A stretch of 64,000 bases of DNA, from assembly GCA_039105265.1 (NCBI GenBank), contig JAPFFF010000010.1, forward strand, positions 4,154,001 through 4,218,000. The letters run 5' to 3'. Shown here piece after piece: positions 61,801 to 64,000 of the stretch. Source of the DNA: Tritrichomonas musculus. Its lineage: Eukaryota; Parabasalia; Tritrichomonadida; Tritrichomonadidae. The notes under the pieces were generated by a model, which made no database searches, had not been told where the DNA came from, and was given only the letters and a program-made list of their open reading frames with translations. The position numbers and the translations under genes were made by a program. The stretch's first letter is position 1. Each line of letters begins with the position of its first letter.

Positions 61801-64000
61801 TTACAAAGATTCAAATGCATCAAAGAATGTAGCGAAAGATAATAATTACAAGGATTCAACAAAGCAAAAACTTCTTTCAAAACAAGATAAATATAAAGAT
61901 CCAAATGAAGCAAATCTTGCTTCTAAAGATGAAGATTACAAGGATTCAAGATCATCAAAATTTCTCTTAAAACCAAGCAATTACAAAGAATCTGAATCAT
62001 CAAAAGTTGCTGAAAAAGACGACAATTATAAAGAATCTGAAACCTCAAAGAATGTTTCAAAGCCAGAAAGTTACAAGGTTTCTAATTCACCAAAACAAAT
62101 TCAACAAGAAAGCAACTACAAGAGCTCAGCTACTCAAAAGAGTGTCGTGAAAGGAGACAATTATAGAAATTCTGGCTCTCCAAAAAATGTTTCAGAAGAA
62201 AACAATTACAAGAATCTCGCCAGTTCGAAGAACGTAAGGAAAGATGATTACAAAGACTCTGACACATTGAATAACGTTTTGAAAGAAGACGATTATAAGA
62301 ATGACGATGGCTCAATGAATGTTTTCGAAGATGAAAACTACACAAATTCTGAGTCATTGAAGAATGTTTTGAATGACGATGATTACAAAAATTCTAATTC
62401 ATTGAAGAAAGTCTTGAATGATGATAATTACAAGAACAACAGCAGTTCAAAGAATGTTTCAAAAGGCGAGAAATATAAGAATAAAGATAGCCCAATGAAT
62501 GTCTTAAATGACGACGATTACAAGAATTCTAATTCATTGAAAAACGTCCAGAATGATGAAAATTACAGGAATTCTAGTGGCCCAAAGACTGTTTCAAAAG
62601 GCGAGAAGTATAAGAATAAAGATAACTCAAAGAATGTCTTGAATGACGATGATTATAAAAACTCTAATTCATTAAAGAACGTCCAGAATGATGAGAATTA
62701 CAAGAACACCAGCAGCTCAAAGACAGTATCAAAATGTGATAAATATAAGAATAACGATAGCTCAAAGAATGTCTTGAATGATAGAAGTTATAAGAATTCT
62801 GGCAGTTCAAAAAATATTTCAAAAGGTGAAAAATATAAGAATAACGATAGCTCAAAGAATGTCTTGAATGACGATGAATATAAGAATAACGATAGCTCAA
62901 AGAATGTCTTGAATGACGATGAATATAAGAATTCTAACTCATTGAAGAATGTTTTGAATGATGAATACAGGAATTCTAATAGTTCAATGAATGTCTTTAA
63001 GGATGAGGAATACAAGAACTCTAGTGGCTCAATGAATGCTTTGAAGAATGAAAATTACAGAAACTCCAGTGGCTCAATGAACGTTTTGAAGGATGAAGAA
63101 TACAGGAATTCTAATAGTCCAATGAATATTTTGAAGGATGAAAATTACAGGAATTCTAGCGGCTCGATGAATGTTTTGAATGACGATGAATACAAGAATT
63201 CAGCCATTTCGAAGAACATCCTAGATGAAGATGAGAATTATGCCAATTCCGATACAATGAAGAATGTTTTGAATAACGAAGAATACAGGGAGTCAAACCC
63301 GCCAGAGGTTGTAACAAGGGGAGTCGACTACAAGGAAGCAGGCTCACCAAGACTTGTTACCGATAAAGACAGCAAATACACAAATTCAAGCACACCAAAG
63401 CGCGTGGCCAAGCCAAACAACTACACAGAGCAAAGTTCATTGAATGTTGAAGATGACGAAAAATTTGCAGTGGATGATTACAGCGAAATGACATGCTTCA
63501 TCAGCACCAAGAACTACAAAGATAAAAGTCCATCCAAACATGTTCTTAAGGACAACAATTACAGAGACACGAATCAATCGAAACGTGTCCTTAAACAGAA
63601 CAATTACAAAGTTCTGAGCCCATCGAATCGCATTGCAAAGGACAACAATTACAAGGATTCGACTTCATCAAGACATCTCTTAAAAGACGACAATTACAAG
63701 GATTCGAGTCCATCAAGACATGTCTTAAGGGACAATGATTACAGGGATTCGAGTTTATCGAGGAGTGTATTAGAAGACAATGATTACAAAGATTCAAAAC
63801 CAACAAAGCTTGTTTTGAAACAGGGCAATTATAGAGATTTGAATCGATCGAGCCATGTTTTGAAGGACAATAATTACAGGGATTTGAGTCCAACAGGACA
63901 TGTTTCACAAGACAATGATTACAGGGACATGAGCCATTCAAATTTCAATAACATGAGTTCATTAGCAATTGATGAAGACGACAAGTATCTCGCAAATAAC
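55835..64000 (+). CDS. Giant low-complexity tandem-repeat protein (3' partial)
   Basis: A single frame runs without a stop from ATG 55835 (or the in-frame ATG 55934, MAKTPADVIKGL, which reads as a more natural start) to the last base, giving 2,722 or 2,689 codons so far. Regions: a Ser/Arg/Asn-rich N-terminus; a Lys/Glu heptad-like stretch with KEAELLAE repeats (about 56970-57290); an acidic middle with recurring NDDFxCKQTSKFID-type units (about 58600-59600); and from about 61570 a long array of 15-17-residue units of the type YKNSNSLKNVLNDDD, in which larger modules (NNYTNSSSL, DEDD, EMxxxI, KNYK) recur near 61330, 61480 and 63410. There is no signal, membrane segment or enzymatic motif. Probably a disordered scaffold or cytoskeletal protein; the function is unknown. 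TTCAAAAAGT lies 37 bp before the first ATG. Confidence 0.88.
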   Translation, partial: MTQSKYHSRLYQSTRVKIKLKASPFNSKIRIFAMAKTPADVIKGLNPRGNPRNYKSKQSPIIEDISSISNAFSHLHNDVETLLDKNTEEAKDAEIHDSELFKALLPLSQKYSRSQFFNDRIKNDLQRNRSSNDLFSTRKRHHRQRFTYDGPERSLVSPKPRHFSPNARYKRTIPLKLNNQRARRRSSITRSSLPVISLNHPRSNSVSDFNAKKSSSPQSNKSLHGSPVSRIPNNQDIPDLESRSILFDSKSKNANQEAQKKSNQSFPNENNQQNNDRKVIFDIDNNPTEKTQTTIKNDSKSPNKNSKKEQNKSQLNPSNSKSAASPKRRPTNQNDDKESIQNDKLNKSDKTNDQQQQKLSSKEVDLEDDKEKSGKLQKDAQKEGDALGAKLKEDEKKKAEKEEEAKKLAEKGKQSEAKELAEKEAELLAENERQKEAEQLPLNEQQKEAELIAENERQKEAELLAEKEKQKEAELLAEKEKEKEKIDVLNMTEFNDSCFLENEGLNSPLFVCTPYSSFLSVKAFSNQDSKTQKSQDDKDQTGQDDKSQTKDDKPSIIPLDDDELLKTDFNTSNFIYEPKDQMFKPSSLFEDRGLLNNEFSTINFTSEAKEKSNCSAGESFNVSSQKVNFFNKEASLKNKKKNVKKSSIKSENEHDLIKFDQSIQLDDSNRIIDGYERDQLNSYNLLLFKQDEFVIPQQTGKNDSPYNNFLREIENDSMSTIPTLFNALQISDFPSKTSQNEEDEEENNENEQIFDDEKRRNFLFQDRSANLLFGNSSKLFGFTNDFGDSVQTNVNEISMINEDAENIANRRERSISSFEYKLPTINDSMFLPLTFLNESKPMICDENGPLNQSQSSFQLTNEDPNNKDDFLVSCKDCEKEKMINDYKIEYSSFVNKSSSFVCQQKRSEYRIKTLDNSFVDLLQTASKFIDKGFNNNDDFECKQTYKFVDKNWVEDDFECKQTSKFIDDSLYNDFKLPKSVNIDYVNDDFRSDLSSNNIIQNDDFEILKPSQFIDNNYNKDFELPKTGEYTDYSTYNDDFEPKLSSQVIQNDDFQTQRSTQFIDHLCYSDFALSRYDKHIDNTAFNNNNNEFKSQLSSNRVKLDDFKVKRPSKFIDDNCSKDFELQKTAKIIVNDDDFTCKQTSNYTDLGNYNKDFTLPKTDDIFIDKRVSGNEFDIRQPTRIIAKDRFNDDFTCQKLPERIIIDNDFELPKLSRFVDTFFDKNDFEIPKSKAIQFSDDFTCQQTSKVIEDNDDLFQCQQSSEVNQQDCMKICNLDTVKDEYKVNIEEMTITCDNEIKEVNKESFTITNDNENNKPTDFVINSSDYHEEEKPRSLISESKEASSTISRNANNYTDTVKFYLFSNDDFQYNEFNAINETEYDQFLPTMNDKCFQSISFLSTPFTSDFIVKETPESSKLNSQVFNDDDFDLSSSKTTENNKIFNNDDFNLHHNDKIISTVQKNSFISDLSEGIDKKSIEKNEFKISDSSSYKEKSGKFTIEDSVYDSSMFNDMKIDNRNSYKEENHLLNDNFYTQSLCSNPTIQETSFLSEIKNESVINDDFCTPLFNETSFSANIQEFDLSINKKYTDDAEINFTCESDSYKDETQQQFNETDFNYVDNQNLSEFLTIQSSDKLFVTEETILNNNYNNNDYSIPSSFYNIANMIENRCIYNSNEHLFRLPRVKDAHLDTSNKMSTTDKGNLKSIMSSYSSIDISMNNSKLPKENEFNDSDVNKLKDNASSPVLEKGEYKEREKTFNVDKSKYKEPKDSKQVLKPNNFTNKSILVVNKKENYIDNKKYNDMTSPVDTKDYKDSKSPRQYVKTTNYKDLKSSNLVVKPNNYTNSSSLIIDEDDIHFVVKCNEMNCIIDDKNYKGNDVSKKILKPNKFTNRSKLVVDKKEKYLVDKKDEMTSNVDTKDYKESDESKHSLEQNNYKDPKFSKLVIRPNNYTNSSPSEQILKDNNNYNQTSKSKPVSKQENYKEKETSKNISNPENYKDSNASKNVAKDNNYKDSTKQKLLSKQDKYKDPNEANLASKDEDYKDSRSSKFLLKPSNYKESESSKVAEKDDNYKESETSKNVSKPESYKVSNSPKQIQQESNYKSSATQKSVVKGDNYRNSGSPKNVSEENNYKNLASSKNVRKDDYKDSDTLNNVLKEDDYKNDDGSMNVFEDENYTNSESLKNVLNDDDYKNSNSLKKVLNDDNYKNNSSSKNVSKGEKYKNKDSPMNVLNDDDYKNSNSLKNVQNDENYRNSSGPKTVSKGEKYKNKDNSKNVLNDDDYKNSNSLKNVQNDENYKNTSSSKTVSKCDKYKNNDSSKNVLNDRSYKNSGSSKNISKGEKYKNNDSSKNVLNDDEYKNNDSSKNVLNDDEYKNSNSLKNVLNDEYRNSNSSMNVFKDEEYKNSSGSMNALKNENYRNSSGSMNVLKDEEYRNSNSPMNILKDENYRNSSGSMNVLNDDEYKNSAISKNILDEDENYANSDTMKNVLNNEEYRESNPPEVVTRGVDYKEAGSPRLVTDKDSKYTNSSTPKRVAKPNNYTEQSSLNVEDDEKFAVDDYSEMTCFISTKNYKDKSPSKHVLKDNNYRDTNQSKRVLKQNNYKVLSPSNRIAKDNNYKDSTSSRHLLKDDNYKDSSPSRHVLRDNDYRDSSLSRSVLEDNDYKDSKPTKLVLKQGNYRDLNRSSHVLKDNNYRDLSPTGHVSQDNDYRDMSHSNFNNMSSLAIDEDDKYLANN
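61570..64000 (+). repeat. Coding tandem array of 45-51-bp units
   Basis: About 45-50 imperfect copies, each coding for (N/D)YKxSxSxKNVLxDD-like sequence. Unit length varies by whole codons, so the frame is kept. The array continues past the window edge. Confidence 0.85.

Noticed and set aside
62130-63941. Several minus-strand ORFs with His/Ser/Cys repeats
   Set aside because: Antisense of the YKNSNS-type coding array; the plus frame is continuous and shows codon-level repeat structure.

Overview
The window is nuclear DNA of an AT-rich protist, most likely a trichomonad (parabasalid) close to Tritrichomonas. The reasons are: intron-less genes on both strands; very AT-rich intergenic DNA; stop codons overlapped or quickly followed by TAAA (the parabasalid poly(A) signal); BspA-type leucine-rich repeats; a huge Cys-rich repeat surface protein; an R2R3 Myb protein; a protein resembling the trichomonad initiator-binding family; and many cut-and-paste DNA transposons. 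The genus is inferred, not proven.

Layout. 1-4178: 3' part of a Cys-rich type I surface protein. 4716-7045: a sirtuin and a Ser/Thr kinase, both on the minus strand. 7046-14578: mostly non-coding DNA with several MITEs and one putative winged-helix gene (11067-11813). 14579-16815: an unknown gene and a PPP-family phosphatase that has lost key metal ligands. 16914-29410: a transposon-dense block. It holds a TTA-flanked element, an apparently intact 5.9 kb pogo-like transposon whose 1025-residue protein joins a DDE transposase to a complete USP-type deubiquitinase, and a three-level nest of elements with recognisable target-site duplications. 31185-33107: an E2 ubiquitin-conjugating enzyme and a small unknown gene. 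36525-43370: a CDC25-like phosphatase, a 7-TM protein, and (divergent from it) a TKL kinase fused to coiled-coil and BspA-type LRR domains. 48150-49136: a Myb-like regulator. 51436-55530: a decayed transposon with P-element-like features. 55835-64000: an uninterrupted giant low-complexity ORF of at least 2,689 codons that runs off the right edge.

The host genes are housekeeping and signalling genes with no operon-like logic. The best candidate for an undescribed system is the transposase-deubiquitinase fusion, with a cluster of E2F-like TTTGGCGC sites directly upstream of its start codon. A second genome-scale signal is the decamer TTCAAAAAGT (and its complement), which recurs more than twenty times across the window, including just upstream of several genes.
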